64,000 nucleotides of DNA from Amblyornis subalaris (taxonomy: Eukaryota > Chordata > Aves > Passeriformes > Ptilonorhynchidae), in the NCBI GenBank assembly GCA_018881555.1, contig JACAXG010000026.1:4893459-4957458 (forward strand). The letters are read 5' to 3'. Shown piece after piece: positions 28,039 to 40,540 of this stretch. How positions within the stretch are numbered: position 1 is the first letter of the stretch; every line of letters starts with the position of its first letter. The notes under the pieces were generated by a model that saw only the letters and a program-made list of their open reading frames with translations, was not told the origin of the DNA and ran no database searches. Position numbers and translations under genes: made by a program.

Positions 28039-31000
28039 AAATAATATTTCTTAGACAGCCCTCACTGGACGGATTCCAGAACTGGTGTTGAGCTACAGAA
28101 AGATTCAAGACCACCAGATAATTCACCTCCAGAGTGAGCACTGAAAGGGCCTACATGGCACTTGGCAGAAATTGCCATTAACTGATTTACATGCAAGGTA
28201 CTGCACAGGACACCCTGCCTTTATATTGCTACAGACCTGCAGTTAAATAGTCTTTGATTAATCTCAATTTTGTTTAAAGCAGAGCTAGAAGGGCTACCGA
28301 TGACCTTTTATCCTTGCTTCACTCTTCATGCCAAGGATGCCACTCCACTTCTCCTCCCTCTCCCTGCCCCTTCTGGATCTTCACACAATTCATTAGTTAC
28401 CATCACGTATGCTGACACATTTTGACAGTTCTCCCCAGATTGATTCTTTTGGAAGCTGAGATTTGGTGTTCTGATCACCAATAGCACAGACACGTCGAGA
28501 TGACTTTTGTTGGCTTTCTTTCACTCAAGATTTGCCATTCCAAAACCTTTGCTGGGCTGTATCTCCGCTGGAGAAGCGAGGATCTAAACACAGAACAGCA
28601 GGTGGCAGAAGGAAAAAACAAGTATCCATTCCCAAACATCATCCTGTGTTTCAGTGCAGGAGCTGAAAGCTGGGAGAGGGCTGAACTTGTAGGGAAGGAG
28701 CTATTAATGCTGGAACTCAAGCTTGGCATTCTCAGTCTAATAAAGTTTTCACAGCACTTGTTTATGGACGGATTTGTTTCTAGAACAGCTAAAACGACTT
28801 TGCTGTTGGATTTGTTTTTTTTTAAATTCGTCATTGTTGTTGAAAGATGCGAACCCCAAACTGAAAAGTGAAAATTAAAAGAAATCTTGCTTAAAACCAA
28901 ATGTATTTCAGCTACCCAACGTATCAAACAAGCCTGTTTGAGCGATGAGCTTCCTGCAAGAATATCCTTTTAGAGGTTGATTTCAAGTCACCAAGATGTG
29001 ATAGTTAATGGGTATGGTAACTTTTGAAAATCAAGTCTATAAAAATGGACAAAGAAAGACAAATGAATACTAAAATACTTTCATTTAAAATGCAACATAA
29101 ATAAGACTCCAAGCTCTATCTCAATAAATATACATTAGGACACTTAGTACTTGTACAGGTTCCAGGATAAAGTGTTTTATATTACATGCATTGTATCATT
29201 CTCCTTACTGCCAATTTTTATTATTTTTCATGAAGCTTACTACCACAGTGACTGCCAAGAACATTTTTGAAGCCTCATACATTCTGTTAAAACATCAAGA
29301 ACACCATATTTTCAAAAATGAAAGATTTACTTTAAATTATGTAAAGTGAAACTTTTTAATTGTATCAAGAGGTGGTTTTACTCATATCCTGTCATTTAAT
29401 AAGTAAATTTGCTTTTTGGAAAGGAAAATAAAAACCGGGTTTGGGTTTAGTGCTAGGATAATTATTAATTCTTACACAACAGGAAGCGAGTCCAGGTCCA
29501 CCTAGAACAGATGCCACAGCAGCACCAACATTTATCTGCATCACCAAAGCCTCTTCCCAGGTGATGATATCTGAGGTCCCCAATTACACATACATTCATT
29601 AAAAAGTTCTCATTATTCAAAACTAAAGCTTCCTGGAAAGCCATTCTTGAGGATTTAACCTGTTGCACATCACAAACACTGAACCTTCTACCCAAAACAA
29701 ACCAACCACATAAAGCACACACCTGAACTCAGAAACATTCCTCCTACATAGCTGTTTATGGCCCAATAATTAACATCANGGTAAAATATTTTCTACATGT
29801 TGAATGTTCTACACCATTAATTCAAGTGTTTAACATGGAGATTGCCTCAGTTTCTCTTAATTTTTCATGTATTCAAACATCTACTTTTGCAACACAAGTT
29901 CTACTAAGCAGGTAAAACTATACCCTGTACCTGCTCTTATCAATCTTACATATTTTTGGTTGGCTAAACTATGAGAACTGAAGGTTAACAGAGTTACCTG
30001 TGCTCAGTGTGTATGGAACGTGAGGCCTTTTATTAGNCAGGTATTGTGTTCATCTCCTACACCAGGTCTGATTTCCCATGCATTGCTCCCCACTATGGAA
30101 CAATTCATTTCCTGCTCCCCANAGAACCTTTTCAGGAAAAGCAGGTTTTTCACCTCTCAAAGATGCAGACTAACAATCCTGGGGTAAAACAGCTACAGAA
30201 AACACAGTCCACAGAAAAGACAGATACTTTACAGGTGATAAGAGAGTCATGCAAATAACCTTAGGCAAATTCATGCAAATTAACCCACAAGGAAGGCCTA
30301 AATTTATGCTTAGATAGTTCACACNGTTTTCATTAGAACTCTCAGACCCTTTTATTACCTTATGCCAAAAACTTCATGGGTTTTTTGTCACTTCAGTACT
30401 AAGAACTCTTTTGTCCTCAGCTACTTAGCACTATTACCACAAATTTTGAACTTCCTCATTAATAATAGGTACTCTGCTCAAATTATCTCCTCCTGTACTT
30501 AATGCTAAAAGTATTCTTACATTCTGTTGTATGATTTCTGAGAACTACATTGTAGTGTAATCTATAATGATGACGTCTTATGTTTAATTGTTTATGGTTT
30601 GAAATATTTTGGAGCTGTCTGAAATAGGCAAGACATGAAGTATTTTCTGATTATTGGCCANAAAGATCAATGTCTGCATGCTTAATACCCTATACCTTTT
30701 TTGCAAGTCCATGAAGATTAATTCTAAAGAAAAATGAAGTATTTGTAGATTGCATTAACTGTGCAGCGTCTTTGCCTGCAAGAAGAATTTATGACAAATG
30801 GAAATATAATTGATTGAAAGCAAAGCATGCTTTCTGATCAAATTTAAATTCCATAGCTCATGCAGAAGTTCAGCTGCATTCCGAAATGGTATGTGCAGTT
30901 GCCTTTTTTTAGATTTCACTTTTCAATTAGCCAATACCTGTGGCAGATACACACAAAAGGAGAGAATACCTTAAAGAAACACTCTTCTGGTTTCTTTTTC

Positions 31001-31086
31001 CATCAAGAGTTTCTGCAAAGGGTGTTGCCTAGACAAAAGAAGACAACCAGACCTCTTTTCGAAAATGTAACATATTATTGGTTGAC

Positions 31087-31109
31087 AGCCTTTTTTTTAA
31101 AAAAAGGCT
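31087..31109. repeat. Near-perfect palindrome with 11-base arms
   Basis: AGCC followed by seven T pairs with seven A followed by GGCT around a single central T. The arms are perfect at 11 bases. It could extrude as a hairpin or be a mutational hotspot. No promoter or terminator context is visible. Confidence 0.8.
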
Positions 31110-33026
31110 ACTTGCCAATTTTAAAGTGGCTACTATTAACCATGCCATTAGAAACAAAACAAATCCTCCCTTCAAAATACAGTGTTGCTATCCATCCATT
31201 AGCAAAGCTGCATAATGTACAAGATATAAAGGTTAAGTACTAAATCATGTTCAATTGCTATAAAAAAACTCCTGGTACTTTGATAGGGTAAAGGTACGTG
31301 CTGATACTGTGCTTTCAAATGTATTTTGAGAACATTATTATGAGACACACAGCAGCCACTTTGCATTAAGGATAAGGTTTCTTTCCTTAAAGCTGAAGCC
31401 CTCCAATACAGGCAGCTGAACCAAAAATAAAACTTCTCTTTGAAGTTCTAACTTTTTTTTTTTAAAGTGCATAGAGATATATATATGCTGACCACCTTTC
31501 CACCTATAAAATGTAACATCCAATTTGCATAGGCAGAAGTGAGAACACGAGCTTCAGGTGTACCATTCCCACACATCTCCTGTTCCTTCCAGCACGGTAC
31601 ATCCCGGTCTCAAGAACAAAGGCTTTGGGCTTGTTGTTTCCAAGAACTCACTCAAATATCTCTAAATGCCTTCACACACCTACAGTGAGGATACAGACAC
31701 AGGTCTAGCCCCATCATTATTTCATTTCTTCATCATTTAACTCAAATATCCACTAGAAATCCACAGTGAGGAAGCAGCAAGACAGAAGGAATAACTGCAG
31801 TGTAACACAGCATGCCTGGAGAGCTTTGGTTGTCCTATCCCAAATTATTCTGACTATACCTAAATATAAAATAGGTGGCAGTGCACAAGCAAAGACTGTT
31901 TAAGGTTGTCATCTGGGTTTAATCTAAATTTGGATCCAAGCACAGGTCTGTCAGACTCAACACAGGATCCCAAGTGAGTGCTCACCGGCTCTCTGCCACA
32001 GAATCCTTCATAGGAGAGCAGTACAGATTAGTTTTATTTTGCTGGAATGAGCTTCATTTCATTCACAGGATATGAACTCATTACCTTAAAACAATTTAAT
32101 GTATTCTACAACACATCCTGATAATCTTTGGAGAGCCATTAAAAGTACATATGTATTTCATNAGTACCTACTTACCTAAAAGGAGATATGAATATTAGGA
32201 GATTATTTCCTTTAAATTGAAGCTTTACAGTATATTTAAGTAGAGTTGGGGTGTGATTACAGGGTAATTCAGAAATGGGTACATGAGTTTCTTCCAGCAA
32301 TACCTCTCTCCCCAGCTGTCCTATCCCAAATGCTTGCTTTCTAGATAAGAATTTTTTCCAACATAAATAACAGAACACAATGTTAGGACTCCCACTTTGT
32401 TGTGGTTTTTGTGGGTACTGACTGNCCACACGAATTTTGTCTTCATGTGATAGTCCCATTAACACAAGAGTATTCACATGAAACCAGCCATAATACTCAC
32501 ATTCCCCAAAATGCAACACATTTTTAAAATACATATTACACATGCATAGAAGATGTGTTCCAGTACGTCTGCAAATGCACATATAATTTTTAATGAGCAA
32601 TTGCAACTTCTCCTGTTTATACTGCCAGCCCAAAAAGTTGTTTAATATTTCAGAGTGTCAACAGATAGAGAGATTCAACTAGGAATAGAAATTTAACTTG
32701 ACCAGGTCCAGGAAGTCCACAAACCTATTCTGACTTTCTTGTAATTTTTTTCTCCCCCAGTTTCTGAAGGTGCTTACATTGCACTTGTTGCTCCTAATGA
32801 GAGGAAGTGAGGCTATTCAGAGAATCAAGAGGAACCACAAAAGAGCCTTTTTTGCCTTTCCCCCCATCTTGCCCAACAACAGTAGAGCATTGCCTTCTCA
32901 CTGCAGTGTCAGGGTCAGCTGCTCTTGTGTGTGCCAGGCACAACCAACAGCTACTACAGCCCTGTTGACAGCAGAAATTCCAACAAACTTTTCATCTTAG
33001 CAAATTCTGAATGGGATTTCACAGGG

Positions 33027-33042
33027 ACACACACACACACAC
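33027..33042. repeat. Short (CA)n microsatellite
   Basis: About eight AC units, too short to be highly unstable but a possible polymorphic marker. Confidence 0.85.
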
Positions 33043-33372
33043 TGGCATAGTCTGAGGCAATGCCAAGCATCAAANGTCTGCTAGAAAGAATCAAGGTGTG
33101 ACAATTGTTTCCAAGGAAGATGCTGAGCAATGTTAAGTATAAACTTGCCCAGCAGCTGATGCTCCAGTCTGATGTCCTGCCTGTAAATTCAAAAAAAACC
33201 TCCTATGCTGCTTCTTAAACAGAAATGAAAACTTCCAGGGAGTTACTGGGCTAAGATTTTACTGAAGTTCGTGTAGTTGATGGCAGTTGCATTATATTGC
33301 TGGAATGTTAGGAAGCATGTAATTTATCCTGGTTTTAAAGGAGCAATATTTCTGTAGTTAAACATTTTCATA

Positions 33373-33449
33373 TAATCATGGAAAATGATCAGGTTGGAAG
33401 TGACCTCTGAGGGCATGTGGGTTCAACCTCCTGCTCAAAGCTAGGCCAT
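33373..33449 (-). mobile_element. Old CR1 LINE 3'-end fragment
   Basis: The plus strand reads AATCATGGAAAATGATCAGG, then TTGGAAGTGACCTCTGAGG, CAACCTCCTGCTCAAAG and TAGGCCA. This is the reverse complement of the 3' end of an older CR1 subfamily, with the 'CTGCTCAAAGC.GGCCA' ending rather than the 'GGGACACCTTCCACTAGACC' ending of the other copies in the window. Only about 75 bases survive. It is non-coding. Confidence 0.75.
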
Positions 33450-36400
33450 CGTCCATTATGCTCTTTTTAAAGCATTTATACATTACCTGTATTTTACATG
33501 TTTATTTTGTTTAAAGGTTAGCTTAAGAGATTGATGCAAGAGGACTGATTTTCAGATAGCAGAAGTTACCATTCAAACAAAAACCCGCAAGTCAGCTCGC
33601 ACCAGACACCCAAAAGAGATCTCAACTTTTTTCCTCTAGGCGTGCAAACCCATCCTACCCTGCTGGGCTATATCACAGGCTCTGGATGGGCTGGGTGACC
33701 TGGGAGCTGGCTGAGCTCCCTGTGCACCAGGCTGGCCTGGGCAGCATCCCTGTCCCAGCCCCGAGGCAGCAGTGCCACCTGGATCCCATTCCATGTCATC
33801 ATGGAGCTGCTCCTCTTCCTACTGGGAGTCACAAGCCAGGTTACACACACGCACTTGGCAGTGCTGGGGGCAAATCCTGGCACCACAGCATCCATGTACC
33901 ATTTCAGGGTTAGCTGTGGTGTGAAATTTGGAACCAGTTGCAAGACTCTCACTTTCTACATGCAGATTTTACTTCTCTGATGTTTTACAGTTTTCAAAGC
34001 CAAAATCACTGCCAGTCATTTGGTATCACACAACTGCATATGTACAAACACACACACTGCATATATACAAAATACTTTTCCTTACCTTGTCAGACAAACA
34101 GCTGAGCTAGAGAAAGATCCTTAAACACAGCTTCTTTGCCCACAGCAATGTGCAGTGATTGGAAATAGATACCATGGCTTAGTCTTCACAGTCAAAACCA
34201 GTCACTAAGGATGGGTTTGGGAAGAAATGTCAGGCATCCTCAATCTGCCTTCCTTCCCACTACTAACAAGCCATAGTAATCTCAGGATTTCAGGACTGAG
34301 AGAAGACATTGTTATTCACTGGCTTGGGAGTGTGTTTTGGGGAACATTTGGGTTTTGTCAGCAGCACAGACATAAGAAGGTGAAAGTGAGGCAATTTGAA
34401 TGCTTGTTCTCAGCTATAATCACTCACCTTTTGACTCTGACATCCAGCAAAGGCTCCCTGTTTCTGTTTCAGAAGGTATATGCATATATATACTCCTGTA
34501 TATTCCAAGTTAGCTATAATGCTGGCTGAGTATGACATGCTTTATCATTGGTTAAAATCACAAAATGCAAAAAGAAACCAAAAATATTACATACTTACAT
34601 ACAACACTGTTTAAATTCTAAAGTTAAGATGCTTTTCCCCCCATTAAGCCTGTGTTGGGGGGAAAAAAGTTCCTGCAGGCAGGGGTCAGAGCTTGGCCAG
34701 CCAGTGACACCCACTGCTTTCTAGCACGTTGTTTGAGCTCTGAAGCCTCTTGGCTGTGGCACATTGCACAGCCTTTGTGCTTGATCATTAAATAAAGCAA
34801 CCTGTCAACACTGTACCCTGACAGCTCTGAAAAAAAAGATTTGAAAGGCTCTTCTTGGGCAGGAAGCATGCATCCAAGAACACCAGCAGTACTGCTGTGT
34901 TCTTCAGAGAGCAGACACTGTTTTATCCAGCATCCCTGGAGCTTCAAAGAGAGCACCTGCTTCATCTACACAGCAGTGAAATTCCAGATATTGAGCAGCA
35001 TTCACTTTTTACAAGTCTGAACATTATTAGATTCCATGACTCCTTATTCATCTTCTGTCTTAAATATCAATACTAACACTGTTTGAGGATATCACTGAAC
35101 AGTAATTGCCTGTTTATTGTTCATGTAACTTCAGACTTCCAGATATAAAATTTCTCTAAGTTCACCAAGAAACAAGTCTGTTTCAAAATACTCCTCAAAT
35201 TACTCATGGCTCAATGTTAAAGAGATAAGTATTTTTCTAAAGTTACTTACATGTACAAACTATAGGCCAAAATAGATTTACTCCTCCGAAGACAGAGGAG
35301 TAAACCCGAAATATTCAGGTAAGTGATAAAAGCAGAATGGATGCAAAACTCTAAAAATTGCACNTTTATCTATTGTGCAAGAGTGTAAATTAAAAGTTTC
35401 TTCCTTATTCCAGTCTCTACTGGACACTCACACTGGGTAGACTGAAGTATCTAGTTCTAAGCTACACGTGAATAGAGCAAGATGCAGCCCCATGGACTTC
35501 AAAAAACAGAGACTTATTGGATTGGGGTAATGTGCAAAAAGAGACTGATAGAAAGAGCTGCTAAAAAACAAAAGGTTTTTAATGTGAGTTTACTATTCAG
35601 ATTGGAAATGGAAGTGGAACAAATGTTGATTTCTTTCTAACTTCCATAGCAACCCACTCACACTGAAGTTATGTGACTCAGAAGCTGTTTTCTTTAAATG
35701 CAGCCATATGGCTTTTAAACCCTTTTGGTTCTATGCCCAGAACAGAATCATTATTTCTTCATTTTATTGTCCTGATAGACTCCGAATAACCAAACTTTAT
35801 AATTAATATTAATTTTACTCAAATTAATCAGAAATTACATTTCTCAGGTTCCTGCAAGGCATGCCCAAAGGGCTTTACTTTTTACTTTAGAAAAATNAAG
35901 TGTTAATAGAAAACCACAGCAAAATTAGGGATATATCCAGCAACCTAGCAATTTTGCATTTTTTAAATACCCTGTGTATGTAATTATGTAAAAAAATACT
36001 TCTTCCTTGTTTATAATTGACTACTTCATTGCCATTAAAAGTTCACATTTCTCAAGTGAAGGTTTAAGCAGTGCACAGCAGTTGGAATAAGTATGTGNGT
36101 TCAAATGTCTACACTACACTTCCATCACAGAGTACAAAGTCTATCAAGACTGAAACATGGCCAGTTTTATCATACTCAACCTGCTTAGAGGTATTTAATA
36201 TTCAAAAGCTGCATAACAACCTAGCAAAGTTATTTAAAATTAAATCAAAATAGCATGATGGTGGCTCATATCCCTTTTCCAGTAAGGGCTACTGCTAATT
36301 TTAGGAAGACATTTTGCATTGGAGTGTTTTGTCGTACTAGTAAGGTTTCATTTTTCTAAGTTAACAATTTGGAAATTATTAGAAAACAGAAACACATAGA

Positions 36401-37860
36401 ACTACATGACTAAAGGCCAGGTCACAGATCAAGCCTATCTTATCATCAGCCAGAAACTCAAATAGGGTTTAGAACCACAGAAAGAATATTTCACATTGGC
36501 CACTTTGAAAACAAACTCTTTCAAGACACTGTATCTGTGTTTCTTTCCGATGCCATTCACCAGTAATTCATAAAACTGAAGAATTTACCATACCTGTCAC
36601 ATTTTAGCACAATACCACAAAAAAAAAAAAGTCAGTCTTCAGATATATCTGGCTTTCCAAGTCAAAGACTATAATGTCAAAANGGAAACTTTAGAAAACC
36701 AACTCCCGCTTTTGTGCAAATACAGAAAGGCATGTCTGGTGGCTGACTGCAAAACATTCCTGACACTTCCCTGCTAGAATCCTCTACAGGCTGCTGGCTT
36801 GGCTTTTAGGATCTGTGGAGGCAACATGCAGAAGTCTCACAGAAGTTTCCAGCAGAATTACAGTGTACAGTTTACATCCAATTCCTGCCCCTACAACTGC
36901 ACCAAGCAAGAATAAACACCATCATCCTTCCAACAGCCAAGAACTCTTACTGCAGCCCAAACTGCCTGAGAAAATGGACCCNGCACAGGCTGCACACACT
37001 GACCAGCATCATCCACGTAGCCAGTAACTGGAATAACAGAGAACAGACAGGCTCTAGTTGAAAAACACACAGCATTTCCCCCACCTGAGAAGTAAATTAA
37101 TGATGTGGAAATCTCAGCTCACACACAACAAGTATTTCCTGAAGGCCTGGTAAAGGAATTCCTCAAANAGGAATGTCTATCCACTTCCCTTTAATTTCAA
37201 TACCTCAAAGTTATCAGTGAGATTTTCCCCCTTCCCCAGTTTCACGCAACACACAAGCATCTTTTGTACAGAATATATATTAAAAAATACAATAGCCTGG
37301 TTTTACCTCTCTTGTTATCAGCCCTCAGATACAGCCTTCAGATCAGAAACATGCAATAATGCTTCATTTTTCAAAACTGAAAACCCAAGACTATTTTTTT
37401 TTCCCTGTCTGCATCCCCACAGCTGTTATTATGCACCACCATCAGCAAGACAGGAACACAACAGGGAAATTATTTACAGCACAGCCACAAAAGCCCTTCT
37501 GAATATTGCAGGTTCATTGCAGATATTACAGCCAAATAACACCAAGTGTCCATGTCTATAATCTCTTATTAAACAACTGCTTCTCCATATCTGGAGAGCC
37601 CACAACAGGTNCAAACAGAACATTTATTTCAAGGCACACTTCAATCACTGAGGAAATGAAAACAGATTCAAGCACCTGGATAATCCCTGAAAGCATGAAG
37701 ACACCATTTTCCAAACAGCATTTGACTTCTCAGCTGAAGTACTTCAGATTTTTATATTCTTATTTCTTGTCAGCTGTTCACAGAAGTTCAGCACTTCATT
37801 ACACACCCTTCTTTCTCCAACCAATACTGTGCCAATGGCAAATTGAAGATCTCTACTTAC
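33450..37860. other. Intron downstream of the signal-peptide exon, inferred
   Basis: Starting from the splice donor just left of 37861, no second coding exon with matching phase and clear acceptor and donor could be recognised. A GC-richer patch lies upstream in plus-strand order at 33.65-33.9 kb. The minus-strand 113-codon frame at 34624-34965 is unrecognised and lacks splice support. A 10-base-arm hairpin lies at 35277-35304. Confidence 0.4.
35277..35304. repeat. Inverted repeat, 10-base arms and 8-base loop
   Basis: TTTACTCCTC and GAGGAGTAAA are perfect inverted copies separated by CGAAGACA. In RNA from either strand it would fold into a stable stem-loop. Fourteen bases beyond it on the plus strand is CAG followed by GTAAGTGA, a consensus donor, but there is no convincing acceptor before it, so no exon is called. 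The stem is far shorter than a microRNA precursor. Confidence 0.75.
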
Positions 37861-37977
37861 CTTGTCCTTGTCCACTGACCTGATGACCCCACAGCATCAG
37901 AATTACTGCCAATATCCAGTGCATCTGCCCAGCTACTCTGCCNCTTCCTTGTCTTCCAGCCATTGCATTATTGGATG
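37861..37977 (-). CDS. First coding exon with signal peptide, secreted or membrane protein, partial
   Basis: This exon encodes the amino terminus of an exported protein. Reading on the minus strand, the acceptor is TTTCTTTGTATAG, ending at 37978. After 14 untranslated bases comes ATG at 37963-37961 in good context (G at -3 and G at +4). The 34 codons begin MAGRQG and continue through a short basic stretch containing GRVAGQ. A hydrophobic core, WILAVILMLW, follows, and then GHQVSGQGQ, a typical signal-peptide layout with likely cleavage near VSG-Q. The exon ends after one base of codon 35 at a consensus donor, AAG followed by GTAAG, so the next exon should begin in phase 1. Codon 7 contains an N (Arg or Ser). 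A second in-frame ATG at codon 14 would also give a complete signal peptide. The rest of the protein is outside the window or unrecognised, and I do not recognise the family. The CpG island 13 kb upstream on the same strand is its likely promoter. Confidence 0.72.
37933..37968 (-). promoter_or_regulatory. Upstream open frame overlapping the main start codon
   Basis: An ATG five bases before the main ATG opens a different frame of 11 codons, ending at TAG (37935-37933) inside the main coding sequence. It has A at -3, so some initiation is plausible. Ribosomes that use it cannot reach the main ATG by normal reinitiation, which would lower output or favour the in-frame ATG at codon 14. The frame crosses the unresolved base at 37943 without affecting the stop. 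The regulatory role is inferred. Confidence 0.4.
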
Positions 37978-38499
37978 CTATACAAAGAAATATTATTGAA
38001 TGTTTTAGTTATACCTCTTGGGAAATATAACTTTGGGAGAAGGAAAGTAAAAAATTCCCATAACGTTTCNTCAGCACACATTTATCACTCTGTTTTAATA
38101 AATACTCACTGGTAAAAATGNTTTTTCATTCAGAAACTCCCTGACTGTTTGCTCAAGACTGTCACCTCACAGGCTACTACAAAATCAAAACAAGCTGCTT
38201 TGAAAATGCTTGAATTTTCTTTTTATACAGAGATCCTGAACTTCACAAAGCAAAACCCCCAAACATGTTCCAATCCAGCCAGGTTTAAAAGTCNTCAACA
38301 AGCAGCACTTCTGTGAGCCACTGAGAAGTCTTGCTGTAGAGTATAGAAACTCTTCTGGGGCAAAATCCCTCAAAATTAATCTTTAAACTTGAATTTTTAA
38401 ATCTTGGTTTTCACAACATTGAGTCACATTAGCAGTGGCTTTTCATCGGGATTGCACTTCATTTTGGGGACCAACTACATCTTCCAGCAATCACATTTT

Positions 38500-38660
38500 T
38501 CACATAGAATGGTTTGGGTTGAAAGGGACCTTAAAGCTCACCTACTTCCAAACCCCACCATGGGCAGGGACACCTCCCACTAGACTAGGTTGCTCAGAGC
38601 CCCATCCAACCTGGCCTTGGACACTTCCAGGGATGGGGCATCCACAACTTCTCTGGGGAA
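38500..38660 (-). mobile_element. CR1 LINE 3'-end fragment
   Basis: The plus strand starts CACATAGAATGGTTTGGGTT, then GAAAGGGACCTTAAAGCTCA, GGGCAGGGACACCTCCCACT and CCAGGGATGGGGCATCCACA. This is the reverse complement of the CR1 3' untranslated end. The copy is 5' truncated at about 160 bases and well preserved, only 520 bases upstream of the signal-peptide exon in the direction of transcription. It lies in the same orientation as the host gene. Confidence 0.92.
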
Positions 38661-40216
38661 CATCACTGACATCAGCAACATTTACCTATTTATTATTCCC
38701 CACCACACCTCCTCTTACAGCACTCTGACTCAGGTCTGCTCCTTCAGAAGATCTGTTTAATCAAATACTGATTTGTCAGAACTGTACCAATTACAAAGGC
38801 CTTGCTGGAAAAAATAGAATGTCATTTCTATTCTAAAGCACAGGCAACTATCACAGAAATTGGTTTATGAACAGTTGGGAAATTTATCCAACATGTGGAA
38901 AATCGTGCAGCAATTCCATAAGTAGTTTTTAAAAAGATGGTATTGTAAAAACTTCTTCTGTTTTTTCCTATTATGAACAGCTACAAAATTCTTGTGAACA
39001 GTGTTTCAATATTTAAAAAAAAAAGTGAAAAAACAAACAGGAAAAACACTACACTAACAGAAGTGTATGTTTACATGTTGGCTGATCAATCATACTTTTA
39101 ATGTTGCTATTTAAAGTAACTTTTATTTAAAAAATAAACTATTTTCCAAACTCATGGATGAAGCACCCATCCATAACAAAAGGTTCAACTGAAATTATGC
39201 TCTATAATCCTCAATTCTGATATATAATCTCCAGTGAAAAATATCTCTGCTCTATGCAACTTAAAACCCTAGTATTATTTACACAATAAAATCTAAGGAA
39301 AACTATACAAGCAGACATGGAGAATACTATATTTCAGTTTCTCCCTTTCTCACCTACCCCCACACAGGGAGGGAAGGAAGTCAGTGGAAGCTCCTAGAAG
39401 AGGGGTTTTTGATTGATTGGTTAAGGTGGAGGAGTAATTTTTTCCTTTTTGCTGTGACACTCGAACTTTCACTTCTGCATTTAATCAGCGCTCTAACTAC
39501 TAGCCCAGATCACAAAGTATCTGCCCCTTTACTTCCTGTAGCTGTTCAGAATGAAAATTCTCTCTTGCTTCAAAACTGACTGTGGAAGCTCATCCNTAGG
39601 CACAGGGGAAACTTCCCAGTGTTGGAATCTCCCTGATTTTCCTGTGGAGAGCCTGTTTGAGGCCCCTCCTAGAGCAGCTGCTATTTCAGCAAAACAGTGC
39701 CCTCCCCAGCCAGCACTCACAGTTCCTCCATGTCCCCTCTCAGGCATATGGAGGGAAGGGAGAAAGGGATGCTAAAAAGCTTTTTTTGGTTTTGCCTTGT
39801 CTTTTTTGGACTATTTAACCCACCCCGGAAAGAAAAAGCAAACAACTGAAAACAGGAGTTCCAAAGCAAAAATATACAACAAGAAATATGAATAAATGCC
39901 CTAAAAAATATACACACATTACCACTGCAAGGTCAAAGAAATAGTTTTGTAAAATCAGCATCTTGGAATAAGAGATATTCTGTTTCATGAATATTCTTTC
40001 CTCAAACTAACAGACATATTTTTGATTCTCAGCCCAAGCAAACAGATGGAATTCAATTAGTTATTTACCTACTTTACTATTAATTAAAATGTCCAAGAAA
40101 ATTTTTGTTTTGACTGTGTCTACAGAAAGCTAGAGTTCCACAAAAACTGGCATTTGTATCTACAGCCCTGCTAGCTGTAATATAAATATTACAACTAAGA
40201 AAGCATTAAGATGCTT

Positions 40217-40540
40217 TCCAGTACCTAAAGGCTACAAGAGAGCTGGAGAAGGACTTTTTCCACAGGCCTGTAGGGACAGAACAAGGGGGAATGGCTTCAA
40301 ACTGTAAGAGACTAGGCTGAGATTGGATATTAGGAAGAAATTCTTTCCTGTGGGAGTGGTGAGGCACTGGCACAGGTTGTCCAGAGAAGCTGTGGATGCC
40401 CCATCCCTGNAAGTCTTCAAGACCAGGTTGGATGGGGCTCTGAGTAACCTGGTCTAGTGGAAGGTGTCCCTGCCCATGGCAGGGGGATGGGAATCAGATG
40501 ATCCTTAAGGTGTCACCCAACACAAACCATTCTGTGATTA
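40217..40540 (+). mobile_element. CR1 LINE 3'-end fragment, opposite orientation
   Basis: This plus-strand CR1 copy carries the stretch 'TTGGATATTAGGAAGAAATT', then GAAGCTGTGGATGCCCCATC and GGTTGGATGGGGCTCTGAG, and ends in CAAACCATTCTGTGATTATA. It keeps the natural CR1 3' end (CATTCTGTGA) and is 5' truncated at about 320 bases. It is inverted relative to the copies at 38.5 and 43.4 kb, so the transcript of the host gene would contain complementary copies within 6 kb. Confidence 0.92.

Larger units (their letters stand above)
24611..33372. other. Non-coding stretch, presumed intron
   Basis: I see no supportable gene. A run of 17 T lies at 28022-28038. A 150-codon open frame on the minus strand at 28475-28927 overlaps a 123-codon frame on the other strand. 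Neither resembles a known family nor is bounded by convincing splice sites, so I treat both as chance. A near-perfect palindrome at 31087-31109 and a short CA run at 33027-33042 are the only structured pieces seen. Confidence 0.45.

Noticed and set aside
28475..28927. 150-codon minus-strand frame overlapping a 123-codon plus-strand frame
   Set aside because: No recognisable domain, no splice signals and mutual overlap on opposite strands. Chance is the simplest reading.
34064..34105. Possible 21-base minus-strand microexon before AAG/GTAAGG
   Set aside because: It depends on a short acceptor (CTTTCTCTAG), and such pairs arise often by chance in long introns.
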